A stretch of 64,000 nucleotides of DNA, taken from NCBI GenBank assembly GCA_030681895.1, contig JAUXRI010000250.1:21517-85516 (forward strand), read 5' to 3'. Within the stretch, counting starts at the first letter, position 1; each line of letters starts with the position of its first letter. Both the position numbers and the translations under genes were made by a program. Of this stretch, positions 52,192-59,832 are shown piece by piece. Origin of the DNA: Myxococcales bacterium (GTDB lineage Bacteria > Myxococcota > Myxococcia > Myxococcales > Myxococcaceae). The notes below the pieces were generated by a model. It saw nothing but the letters and a program-made list of their open reading frames with translations, was not told the DNA's origin and searched no databases.

Positions 52192-54018
52192 ATGCCCATC
52201 ACTCCGCGACTCGCCTCCCTGCTGGCTTCGTTGTGCCTCGCCGCCTGCAGCCCCGAAGACGAAGGCCTGCCCCAGACGTCGGGGACCGCGGGCAGGGCGT
52301 CGGGCGGCGCGCACACGAACCGGAACACGGCGCCGCTGCTCGGAGGGACCATCACCACGGCCGGCGGAGGCGACTTCGCGGTGGTGAGCGATGCCGAGCG
52401 TGACCTGGTGCACGTCATCAACGTCCGCTCGAGGTCCGTGCGCTCGACCATTCGCCTGCCGACCGGGAGCCAGCCGACCCGCGGCGTCGAGGACAACCTG
52501 GGCCAGGTGCGCGTGGTGCTGCGCGGCACCGGGCAGATCGCGACGATCGCAGTCTCCAGCGGCGCGCTCGTTCGAACCGACTCCGTGTGCCCCGAGCCTC
52601 GCGGCGTCGCGTGGGACTCGACGAAGGCCACGCTCCTGGTCGCGTGCGCGTCGGGTGAGCTCGTCGCCGTTCCCAACGTCGGCTCGACCACCGTCAGGCG
52701 CCTCGATGCCGAGCTGCGCGACGTGCTCGTGCACAACGGGAAGATCCGCGTGTCGACGTTCCGCTCGGCGCAGCTGCTCGACGTCGCCGAGACCGTGACG
52801 ACGCTGACGCTGCCGAGCATCTCGCTCCCGCCACTGCGCGGCACCGAGACCTCCTTCGACCCTGCCGTCGCGTGGCGCACCGTCGCGACCCCGAACGGGC
52901 TCAGCGTCACCGTGCACCAGCGCGCCGTCACGGGCGACATCGACACCATTCGCACCGGCCTGCCGCCTGTCGTCGTCCCCTATTACACGAACCCCTGCGC
53001 GAACGCGGTGGTGCGCTCGGCCGTCTCGGTGGCCAACGCGACGGGCGTGCTGTCGTCGATTGAGATCTCTGCCGTGCTCCCCGTCGACGTGGCCGTCTCT
53101 CCCGACGGGAGCGAGCTCGCGATCGTCGGCGCGGGCGACTCGTCGCTCACCCGAATGCCGGTCGACACGGTCATGGCGGGCATCAGCGGCGGCATCTGCG
53201 GCCCCATCGCCCGCACCCCGGCGCCTGCCGATGCGCTCGGCCGCCCTGGCGACGCGCTCGGGCAGCCCGTCGGCGTCGCCTACGTCTCGAACGGCGAGCT
53301 GCTGGTGCACAGCCGCAGCCCCGCGCGCCTGACCCTCTTCCCCGCGCCCGCAGCTGGCACCACCAGGACCCCGGCGCCCATCGTCATCGCGTTGGAGGGC
53401 AGCACGGAGACCGAGGCGTCCGGCTTCCGCCTGTTCCACACCTCGACGCGCGGCATCGCCTGCGCGTCGTGTCACCCCGAGGGCCAGGAGGATGGCCACG
53501 TGTGGACCTTCTTCGGCCAGAAGCGCCGCACGCAGCCGCTGTCGGGTGGGATCGCGGCGCTCGCCCCGTTCCACTGGAAGGGCGACCTCGGCACCATGGG
53601 CGCGCTCGTCGACGACACCTTCGTGGCCCGCATGGGCGGCACCAAACCCTCCTCCGAGGTGATCGCGTCGCTCACCAGCTTCCTCGATCGCATCCCCTCG
53701 CCGCCCCCGCCGACCCGCGACACACCAGTCGACATGACGAAGGGCCGCGCGGCGTTCGAGAAGGCGGGCTGCAACGGCTGCCACGACGGCGCGACCCTGA
53801 CCAACGGCGCCAGCAGCAACGTCGGCACCGGTGACTCGTTCCAGGTGCCGTCGCTCAAGGGCGTCTCGCGACGCGCCCCCTTCATGCACGACGGGTGCGC
53901 CACCACCATGCAGGAGCGATTCAAGAACCCCGACTGCGGTGGGAAAGCCCACGGGAACGTCTCGACCCTGGACCCGATCGAGCTGGGCGAGCTGACGGAC
54001 TTCCTCGGGCAGCTGTAG
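52192..54018 (+). CDS. Lipoprotein with beta-propeller and dihaem cytochrome c domain
   Basis: A 608-residue lipoprotein (MPITPRLASLLASLCLAAC, lipid Cys 19). Residues about 50-400 form a YncE/NHL-like propeller (DFAVVSDAERDLVHVINVRSRSV, VDVAVSPDGSELAIVGAGDSS). The C-terminal third has two haem sites, CASCH (about 425) and CNGCH (about 526), with GTGDSFQVPSLKGVSRRAPFMHDGCATTMQER, the form of MauG/dihaem cytochrome c peroxidase domains. It is likely an outer-membrane or periplasmic redox enzyme; its substrate is unknown. ATG 52192 is chosen over upstream in-frame starts since it opens the signal peptide. It is divergent from kamD. Confidence 0.85.
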   Translation: MPITPRLASLLASLCLAACSPEDEGLPQTSGTAGRASGGAHTNRNTAPLLGGTITTAGGGDFAVVSDAERDLVHVINVRSRSVRSTIRLPTGSQPTRGVEDNLGQVRVVLRGTGQIATIAVSSGALVRTDSVCPEPRGVAWDSTKATLLVACASGELVAVPNVGSTTVRRLDAELRDVLVHNGKIRVSTFRSAQLLDVAETVTTLTLPSISLPPLRGTETSFDPAVAWRTVATPNGLSVTVHQRAVTGDIDTIRTGLPPVVVPYYTNPCANAVVRSAVSVANATGVLSSIEISAVLPVDVAVSPDGSELAIVGAGDSSLTRMPVDTVMAGISGGICGPIARTPAPADALGRPGDALGQPVGVAYVSNGELLVHSRSPARLTLFPAPAAGTTRTPAPIVIALEGSTETEASGFRLFHTSTRGIACASCHPEGQEDGHVWTFFGQKRRTQPLSGGIAALAPFHWKGDLGTMGALVDDTFVARMGGTKPSSEVIASLTSFLDRIPSPPPPTRDTPVDMTKGRAAFEKAGCNGCHDGATLTNGASSNVGTGDSFQVPSLKGVSRRAPFMHDGCATTMQERFKNPDCGGKAHGNVSTLDPIELGELTDFLGQL

Positions 54019-54022
54019 CCTC

Positions 54023-55018
54023 TCAGGGACCTTTCGGGTCGGCGAGCACGAGCGCGCCGTTCGCGAGCACTCGCAGCGTCGCCTCGACGACCGACGCCGG
54101 CCCCGTCGAGCTGACGACGATGCCCAGCATGCCGTTCGGCGTCACCGCACAGGCGGCGCGGACGGCGCCAGCGCTCCCCTGCACTTCGAGCACCGTGGTG
54201 CCTCTCGGAAACGGGCTGGGCGCTTCGTCGGGCGTCTTGAGCACCGTCGCGCCGAGGTCGACCAACAGCCGGGTGCAGGGATCGTCACCGGGCTCGCGAT
54301 CGAGCACCAGAAACGCGCCGGTGTTGTCACCGTTCGTCGCCAGCAGCACGGCGCGACGCGCGGCAGGCGCTTCCGGGTGCAGCCCCTCGAGCGACTCGGC
54401 CTGACGCCAGCCCGCCGGGAGATCCCACCGCAGGCCCACGCGCTCGTCGGAGATCGAGGCGACGCTCGCGCCGTCCCGCGGCTTGCCGGTCCCCAGCGGG
54501 AGCGCAGCGAGGCCCACCACCGCGGCGATCGACGCGAGCGCGGCGCCGCCCTTGAGCCGAAGCGACGACGGCTCGGAGACGGTCGCGATGAGAACGAGCG
54601 CGCCGAACGCTCCGAAGGCGAAGTTGTGGAGCGGCACCGGCGTCAACCACAGGCCCACTGCCGCCATGCAGACGAGGCCGAGCACCGCAGGCAGATGTTT
54701 GGCCGGGCCTGCAGCCGCCATCACGCTGGCCGCGCCCGCGACCAGGAGCGCGGGGACGGCGAGCAGGTACACGGGATCGTGCAACGCCGTGAAGACGTCG
54801 AGCACGCGCAGGAACCAGGCGACCGCACCCAACACGAGCGCGATGGCGATGGGCACGGGGCTGGCCGTGACGGCGCCGGTCAAGCCGCCGAGGCGCGTGG
54901 CGGTGACGACGCTGTCTTCACGGACGTCGAGCACGAAGCGCCGGTGACAGCGAGGGCAGTCGTCAGCACCCGACGGAATCGGTGAGTACGCGCAATAGGG
55001 GCACGCTGTCTCGGCCAT
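54023..55018 (-). CDS. Zinc-ribbon membrane protein of unknown function
   Basis: A 331-residue protein. An N-terminal zinc ribbon (CPYC at about 6-9, CPRC at 21-24) is followed by about six hydrophobic segments between residues 50 and 180. After them comes a soluble domain (about 185-331) with GLRWDLPAGWRQAESLEGLHPEAPA, reminiscent of small secreted lipocalin-like domains. The ribbon suggests binding of metal or nucleic acid on the cytoplasmic side. It is 24 bases downstream of the lipoprotein gene of the TonB receptor unit, in the same direction. Confidence 0.75.
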   Translation of the reverse strand: MAETACPYCAYSPIPSGADDCPRCHRRFVLDVREDSVVTATRLGGLTGAVTASPVPIAIALVLGAVAWFLRVLDVFTALHDPVYLLAVPALLVAGAASVMAAAGPAKHLPAVLGLVCMAAVGLWLTPVPLHNFAFGAFGALVLIATVSEPSSLRLKGGAALASIAAVVGLAALPLGTGKPRDGASVASISDERVGLRWDLPAGWRQAESLEGLHPEAPAARRAVLLATNGDNTGAFLVLDREPGDDPCTRLLVDLGATVLKTPDEAPSPFPRGTTVLEVQGSAGAVRAACAVTPNGMLGIVVSSTGPASVVEATLRVLANGALVLADPKGP

Positions 55019-55042
55019 GGTGAGTCACTCCAACACGACTCG

Positions 55043-56041
55043 TCAGGGCGTCCACTTCGCACGACGCGTCAGCCACGACTGCCCACCGCGCCCATCTCGC
55101 ACCACGAAGTGGAAGGTGACGTCGCGGGGCTCCTTCACGGTGGTGTCGGGCTGCCAGCGGTTCTTCTGACGTTCGGTGTTGCCGTCGAAGCTGGTGCCGC
55201 CCGTCTCGAACGACGCCATCGTGCCCAGCGTCGCGTACCAGGCGATCTTCCAGCTCTCGGAGAGGTTGACCGGGGTGAGCTGCAGGCTGGGGACGGTGTA
55301 CGGCTCCTCGAGCGCGGTGAAGTCCTGCGGCTCCATCGGCACTGCCTCGTAGCCCTGGAACTCGGGCACCAGGTCTTCGGGCCAGGGCTCTCCGCGCAGC
55401 AGCACGCCCGGGAGCACCGGCGTCACGTTCTCGCGCATCGACGGGAAGAACTGGCACTGCACGACCATCAGCTTCTGCGCGAAGATGTGCTCGTCGGTCT
55501 CGTTCGCCTTCACCTCGAGCATCACCGGAATACGAATGCCGCCGAGGCCACGCGAGCTGTCCTGGACGATGGCCTCGAGCAACAACGGCTGACCGTCGGG
55601 CAGCAGCGCGGTGCCCAGCAGCGGCTTGCTCGGCGAGGAGCCATCGAGCGGGAACAGCCATTCACCCGCCGGCGCCTTGCCCGAGAGCAGCTCGACGAAG
55701 TCGTCGGTGTTGTCGCACTCGCGGTCGCCCGTGTTGGCGCACGCGCGCAGCCGGTAGGTCAACTCACGGCCTTCACCTTTGGGATCCGAGACGAGCGCCC
55801 GGTACGTGAGCGGACGCTGGCCGATGACGAGCAGCCGCGCCACGAGGGCGGGGTCGAGGTTGCTGGTGCTCCCGCCAGCGGCCAGGCTCACCAGCAGCCG
55901 GGGATCACACGGCGTGATCAACACCTCGGGCGGCTCGAACGACGCCGCGATGACGCGAAGATCGACGACGCCCGTGGGGCTGGGCAGCGGCTCGGTGCAC
56001 GCCGAAACGAAGGCCAGGACCAGAAGCACCGCGCGCTTCAC
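55043..56041 (-). CDS. Lipoprotein coupled to the TonB-dependent receptor
   Basis: A 332-residue lipoprotein starting at GTG 56041 (MKRAVLLVLAFVSAC). The mature part is beta-rich with segments VIAASFEPPEVLITPCDPRLLVSLAAGG, LTYRLRACANTGDRECDNTDDFVEL, and FHFVVRDGRGGQSWLTRRAKWTP. Its GTG overlaps the receptor's stop (GTGA), so the two are translationally coupled. By analogy with SusD-like and other receptor-lipoprotein pairs, it may be a surface substrate-binding partner, though it is not SusD-like in sequence. The ligand is unknown. Confidence 0.8.
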   Translation of the reverse strand: MKRAVLLVLAFVSACTEPLPSPTGVVDLRVIAASFEPPEVLITPCDPRLLVSLAAGGSTSNLDPALVARLLVIGQRPLTYRALVSDPKGEGRELTYRLRACANTGDRECDNTDDFVELLSGKAPAGEWLFPLDGSSPSKPLLGTALLPDGQPLLLEAIVQDSSRGLGGIRIPVMLEVKANETDEHIFAQKLMVVQCQFFPSMRENVTPVLPGVLLRGEPWPEDLVPEFQGYEAVPMEPQDFTALEEPYTVPSLQLTPVNLSESWKIAWYATLGTMASFETGGTSFDGNTERQKNRWQPDTTVKEPRDVTFHFVVRDGRGGQSWLTRRAKWTP

Positions 56042-58683
56042 AGCTGCCCCCTCACGCCGAGAATCGGCAACACCGGAATGCCCGGCACGTCGACGCCGTA
56101 GCGGCCGCGGTACTCGTAGAGCGTCGCCTCGACGTTGGCCCGGTTGTAGACGTTCTGAACGTCCAGGTAGATGTTGAGCGTCCACTTCTCGAAGACGAAG
56201 TACTTGTCGATGCGCACGTCGAGCTGGTGGAAGTCGCTGACGCGCGCCGAGCGGAACATGCCGAAGGTGTTCGAGTAGCGGTTGGCGTCCAGGCGCTGGA
56301 AGTCGGCGTCGTGAATGAGCGGCGAGGTCGGCCGGCCCGTGACGTAGCGGAAGCGCGCGCCGAGCTCGAAGCCGTACGGGAAGCGGTAGCTCCCGATGGC
56401 GGTGAGGATGTGCGTCTGATCGAAGCTCGTCGCGGCGTAGTCCGATGCGGAGCCGACGCGGCGCTCTTCACTGCGTGACAGCGTGTACGCGAGCCACCCG
56501 AAGAAGTTCTTCGTCACCTCATGGCGCAACAACACCTCGAGGCCGTAGGCGCGCCCCAGCCCGCTGTTCGACGAGCGGTTCTGCGTGACGGAGCCGTCTT
56601 CGTTCACGATGCGATCGCCCGGCGACACCACGTTGTCGAAGCGCCGGTTGTAGAAGCCGGTCACGTCGACGTTGATGACGTCGGTGATCTTCTGCGCGAC
56701 ACCGAACGAGGCCTGAAACGCCTTCTCGTGAACGAGCGAAGGCGTCCCGAACGGCGGCGGCTCCATGTCGGTGGCCTGCGGCGGTTGCGTATAGAGCCCG
56801 ATGGAGCCCTTCAGCGTCGTCCAGTCCGACGGCTCGAAGCGCATCCACAGGCGGGGGTCGAACGCGTTGCGCGTCTCTTTGCCGAGCAGGGCGTGGCTGG
56901 CGCGCAGGCCGGGCGTCACGGTGAGCGGGCCGAACTTGAAGTCGCCCTCGACGTACACGGCGCCGTCGAAGGTCGGCACGGTGCGGCCGATGCGCTGGGT
57001 CTCGGTCTTGGGCTCCGCGCCGGGGAAGGACACGTACTGCGTGCCCGAGATGACCGGCAGCTCGGCCTTGCCCACGAGCGTCTGGTTGAAGATGTCGGCG
57101 CCAGCGCGCAGCGTGACGTGCGAGCCGAGATCGACGCCGAGATCCTGCCGCAGGCCCTGCGTCCATCGATCGGCGTCGAGCTTGGCGATGCCGAAGTTGA
57201 CCGACGCGAGATCGTACCCGGCGTACGGCGTCAGCTTGAACTGCACGTTGCCGCGGCGGTACGTCCAGTTGCCGATGAGCCGGTGGAAGAGCGTGCGGAA
57301 CTGCACCGCGACGTCGGCGTTGCGATTGCCACCCGACGCGACGACTTTGAGCTGATCGTCGGAGCCGAACGCGAACACCGAGAACGTCGAGTAGCCCTCG
57401 GCGTTCTTCGGCTGCCGTTTTCCGACGTCCAGGCGCACCTGGTAGTCCCAGTACGTGGGGAGAATGGTGATCGCTCCGCCGGCCGGGTCGTTCGGCAGCA
57501 CCAGCGGGAGCAGCACGTCGATGTAGCTGCGGCGCGCGGCCGCGGCGATCGAGATATCCTTCGTGATGGGCGCCTCGACGAAGGCGCTGGCGTCGAGGAA
57601 GTCGACCTTCGCCACGCCGTGCCAGGTGTCACTCGCGCCCTTGCGGCTCGCCACGTCGACCACGCCACCGACGGCCCGGCCGTACCGAGCGCCGAACCCA
57701 CCGGGGTAGAAGTCGACGCGATCGAGGAACTCGGCGTTGACGACCGAGGGGCCGCCCGCGAGGTGGAAGAGGAGCGGAATCTCGACGCCGTCGAAGAACG
57801 TGAGCGTCTGGCCCGGGTTGGCACCGCGGACGATCAGCTGGCCCGAGATGAACGGGGCGCGCGCGACGCCGGGGAAGTTCTGAATGACGCGAACGGGATC
57901 TCCGAACGTGCCAGGCACCTTCTGCAGCTCTTCGCGCGTCAGCGTGCGGCGAACGACTTCCTTCTTCTCGCGCTTGTCGCGCACGACGGTCTGGTAGCCG
58001 ATGACTTTCGGGAAGAGATAGAACTTCACCTCTTTGAGCTCGCCGGCCTCGAGCGTCTCGGTCGTCTTGAAGATCTCGGTCTCGGCGCCGACTGCCCGAA
58101 CGGTGCACAGACCAGGCGGGAGCTCGAGATCGAACATGCCGTCTTCGTCGGCGACCGACTCGCGATCGTCGTACTCCACGCAGCGAACGGTGCCGCCGTT
58201 GACGCGGTTGCGGCTGCCTCGGAGCAAGAGCTGGCCCGTCAGATGGGCCATCGGTCCGGCGTATCCACCGTCGGCGCTCTCCATCACTCCGGCGTCGGCG
58301 GGGATGACCGTCAGAACGAACGTGTAGACGAACTCAATCTGAACGGGTGCCGGGGCGAAATCGACCTCAGCCGGGGTGAAGATCGACTTCAGCAGCGCGC
58401 CGACCGCGGCTTCGTCGAAGCCATTGCCCACGGGTTCCACGACCTTCGCCTCGGGAACAGTACCGTCGGCGCCGATCGTCACCAGCAGTCGAACACTGGC
58501 CGTGAGGCCTGCCTTCTCGGCAGCTTCCGGGTACTTCGCGCGCTCGAGCGTCACCAGCGTGGGCGCTTTGGTGAGCACCGGCACGTGCACCCCGCCGTCG
58601 ACCTCGGTGCGGCGAGCGTTCTCGTAGGCGCTCGCAGTGGCGCACGAGAGCAACACCACGAGAGTCAGGGAACGGCGAAACAC
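56038..58683 (-). CDS. TonB-dependent receptor with N-terminal TonB-C-like domain
   Basis: An 881-residue outer-membrane receptor. The signal peptide (MFRRSLTLVVLLSCATASA) is followed by a TonB-C-terminal-like domain (about 30-130: YPEAAEKAGLTASVRLLVTIGADGTVPEAKVVEPVGNGFDEAAV), a carboxypeptidase-regulatory-like domain (about 145-225), the plug (about 240-365, PGVARAPFISGQLIVRGANPGQTLTFFDGVEIPLLFHLAGG), and a 22-strand-type barrel. A domain normally belonging to the inner-membrane energy transducer is thus fused to the receptor. The substrate is not evident from sequence. It heads a unit with the coupled lipoprotein and probably the zinc-ribbon membrane protein. Confidence 0.92.
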   Translation of the reverse strand: MFRRSLTLVVLLSCATASAYENARRTEVDGGVHVPVLTKAPTLVTLERAKYPEAAEKAGLTASVRLLVTIGADGTVPEAKVVEPVGNGFDEAAVGALLKSIFTPAEVDFAPAPVQIEFVYTFVLTVIPADAGVMESADGGYAGPMAHLTGQLLLRGSRNRVNGGTVRCVEYDDRESVADEDGMFDLELPPGLCTVRAVGAETEIFKTTETLEAGELKEVKFYLFPKVIGYQTVVRDKREKKEVVRRTLTREELQKVPGTFGDPVRVIQNFPGVARAPFISGQLIVRGANPGQTLTFFDGVEIPLLFHLAGGPSVVNAEFLDRVDFYPGGFGARYGRAVGGVVDVASRKGASDTWHGVAKVDFLDASAFVEAPITKDISIAAAARRSYIDVLLPLVLPNDPAGGAITILPTYWDYQVRLDVGKRQPKNAEGYSTFSVFAFGSDDQLKVVASGGNRNADVAVQFRTLFHRLIGNWTYRRGNVQFKLTPYAGYDLASVNFGIAKLDADRWTQGLRQDLGVDLGSHVTLRAGADIFNQTLVGKAELPVISGTQYVSFPGAEPKTETQRIGRTVPTFDGAVYVEGDFKFGPLTVTPGLRASHALLGKETRNAFDPRLWMRFEPSDWTTLKGSIGLYTQPPQATDMEPPPFGTPSLVHEKAFQASFGVAQKITDVINVDVTGFYNRRFDNVVSPGDRIVNEDGSVTQNRSSNSGLGRAYGLEVLLRHEVTKNFFGWLAYTLSRSEERRVGSASDYAATSFDQTHILTAIGSYRFPYGFELGARFRYVTGRPTSPLIHDADFQRLDANRYSNTFGMFRSARVSDFHQLDVRIDKYFVFEKWTLNIYLDVQNVYNRANVEATLYEYRGRYGVDVPGIPVLPILGVRGQL

Positions 58684-58806
58684 GCAGGCTCCTTAACTGA
58701 TGGGGGGTCGCAAACAAACCACCGGCTGGCCGTTGAACCATCCCGAATTGGGCGGAGCGCAGCGTGGCACGGGGGCTGCTCTGAAGGCTGTCGGGAGGAT
58801 TCACCC

Positions 58807-59010
58807 ATGTCGAAACGAACCAAGTACCAAGCCCGCCGTCCTGTGCCACCAATCCGTACCGTTGCGAGGTCGAAGCAGCCCGCGGCGTTCTCGCTCGGCG
58901 ATCTGATCGCCGCGGCCTACGACACCATCGGAGAGACGAGGGCCGTGGCGCGGCTGCTCAGCTCCAACGCGCTCGCCACGCGCATCGGGCGGCACATCGT
59001 CGTCGGTTGA
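58807..59010 (+). CDS. Small basic protein of unknown function (67 aa)
   Basis: A 67-residue protein starting at ATG 58807, preceded by a strong ribosome site (GGGAGG, 8 bases upstream). It is rich in Arg and Lys at the N-terminus (MSKRTKYQARRPVPP), with a central helix SLGDLIAAAYDTIGETRAVARLLSS and an end ATRIGRHIVV. A longer frame running upstream is antisense to the receptor gene and is not real. It is divergent from the receptor and convergent with the next gene, 3 bases away. Possibly a DNA- or RNA-binding small regulator; no family is known to me. Confidence 0.7.
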   Translation: MSKRTKYQARRPVPPIRTVARSKQPAAFSLGDLIAAAYDTIGETRAVARLLSSNALATRIGRHIVVG

Positions 59011-59013
59011 CGC

Positions 59014-59832
59014 TCACGGTGGGCCGGCGATCTGGCGGTAGCGCCACTTCCCGCCGGAACACGTCCACGGTGACGTGCCCCAACACCCGAGGCACTTGAG
59101 CCCGTCAGGGCTGCATGCAGCGCCCGCCTTCGCAGCGGCGCAGGCCGACGGCCTGCACACCCAGAACGACTTTGGCTCCTCACCGGGAGGTGGTTCGTGC
59201 CCGCCTCCGCAGGCACTCTCGCAGGTGCAGTTCACGTTCGCGCCAGGACACACGCTCCCGGGGCTGCTGCATTGTCCCACCGGCTTCGCGGGGCACGCGT
59301 CACCTCGCAGCAGCTCTCGCAGCGTCGCTTCGGCATCAGCGGCATGAACGTCGAGCACGGAGAGGGCCATCAACTCCCGAACGGCGCCCCCGCCTCGCGT
59401 CAGCAGAAACACGCCCTTCTGGCCAACCCGCGGCTTCGGGGCTTCCGCGTGCTCTGCCTCTGTGCTCCCGATGAAGAGGAAGTCGACGCTGCCGGCGCGC
59501 TTCCCCTTGAGGACTCGCGTGATCTTCAGAGTTGCCCGCCCCCACCCGGGCGTCGGGTCGCCGTAGATCTCTGCGGGGAGCGTCTGCACCTTCGTGATGG
59601 CACCAACCACCACGAGCTCGGCCTCTTTGAGTGCGTCAGTGACATCGGTGCCGGGGAACTGCGCGCAGAAGAACGCGCCCGCGTCGGGTGAGACGAGCGT
59701 CGCCTCTCCGCCGCACCGAATCGCGGCGATCCGCGCTCGTTCGGCATCCGAGTCGCCCTTCACCTCGAACGTCGGTGTGCCGGCGGCCGCGATGGCGCTG
59801 ACGAGGCAGAGCGATGAGGAGACGCTCCTCAT
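59014..59832 (-). CDS. Secreted Cys-rich protein of unknown function
   Basis: A 272-residue protein with a signal peptide (MRSVSSSLCLVSAIAAAGTP). The mature part first has an OB-like or CAP-like beta region (ALKEAELVVVGAITKVQTLPAEIYG, ATLKITRVLKGKRAGSVDFLFIG) of the form found in proteins near metalloprotease inhibitors (NTR/TIMP-like: ADLVVVGxV...LxVxxVxKG). A Cys-rich C-terminus (CPGANVNCTCESACGGG) follows. Its ATG overlaps the stop of the radical SAM gene (ATGA). Why the two are coupled is not clear. The NTR-like reading is tentative. Confidence 0.7.
   Translation of the reverse strand: MRSVSSSLCLVSAIAAAGTPTFEVKGDSDAERARIAAIRCGGEATLVSPDAGAFFCAQFPGTDVTDALKEAELVVVGAITKVQTLPAEIYGDPTPGWGRATLKITRVLKGKRAGSVDFLFIGSTEAEHAEAPKPRVGQKGVFLLTRGGGAVRELMALSVLDVHAADAEATLRELLRGDACPAKPVGQCSSPGSVCPGANVNCTCESACGGGHEPPPGEEPKSFWVCRPSACAAAKAGAACSPDGLKCLGCWGTSPWTCSGGKWRYRQIAGPP

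Noticed and set aside
51889..53952. Long minus-strand frame opposite the propeller-dihaem lipoprotein, running into kamD
   Set aside because: Its residues are Arg/Gly/His-rich without a domain, and both overlapping genes on the real strands are well supported.
56521..58806. Plus-strand frame upstream of the 67-residue gene, reading through antisense of the TonB receptor
   Set aside because: Only the last 68 codons have a ribosome site and protein-like sequence; the remainder is antisense to the receptor.
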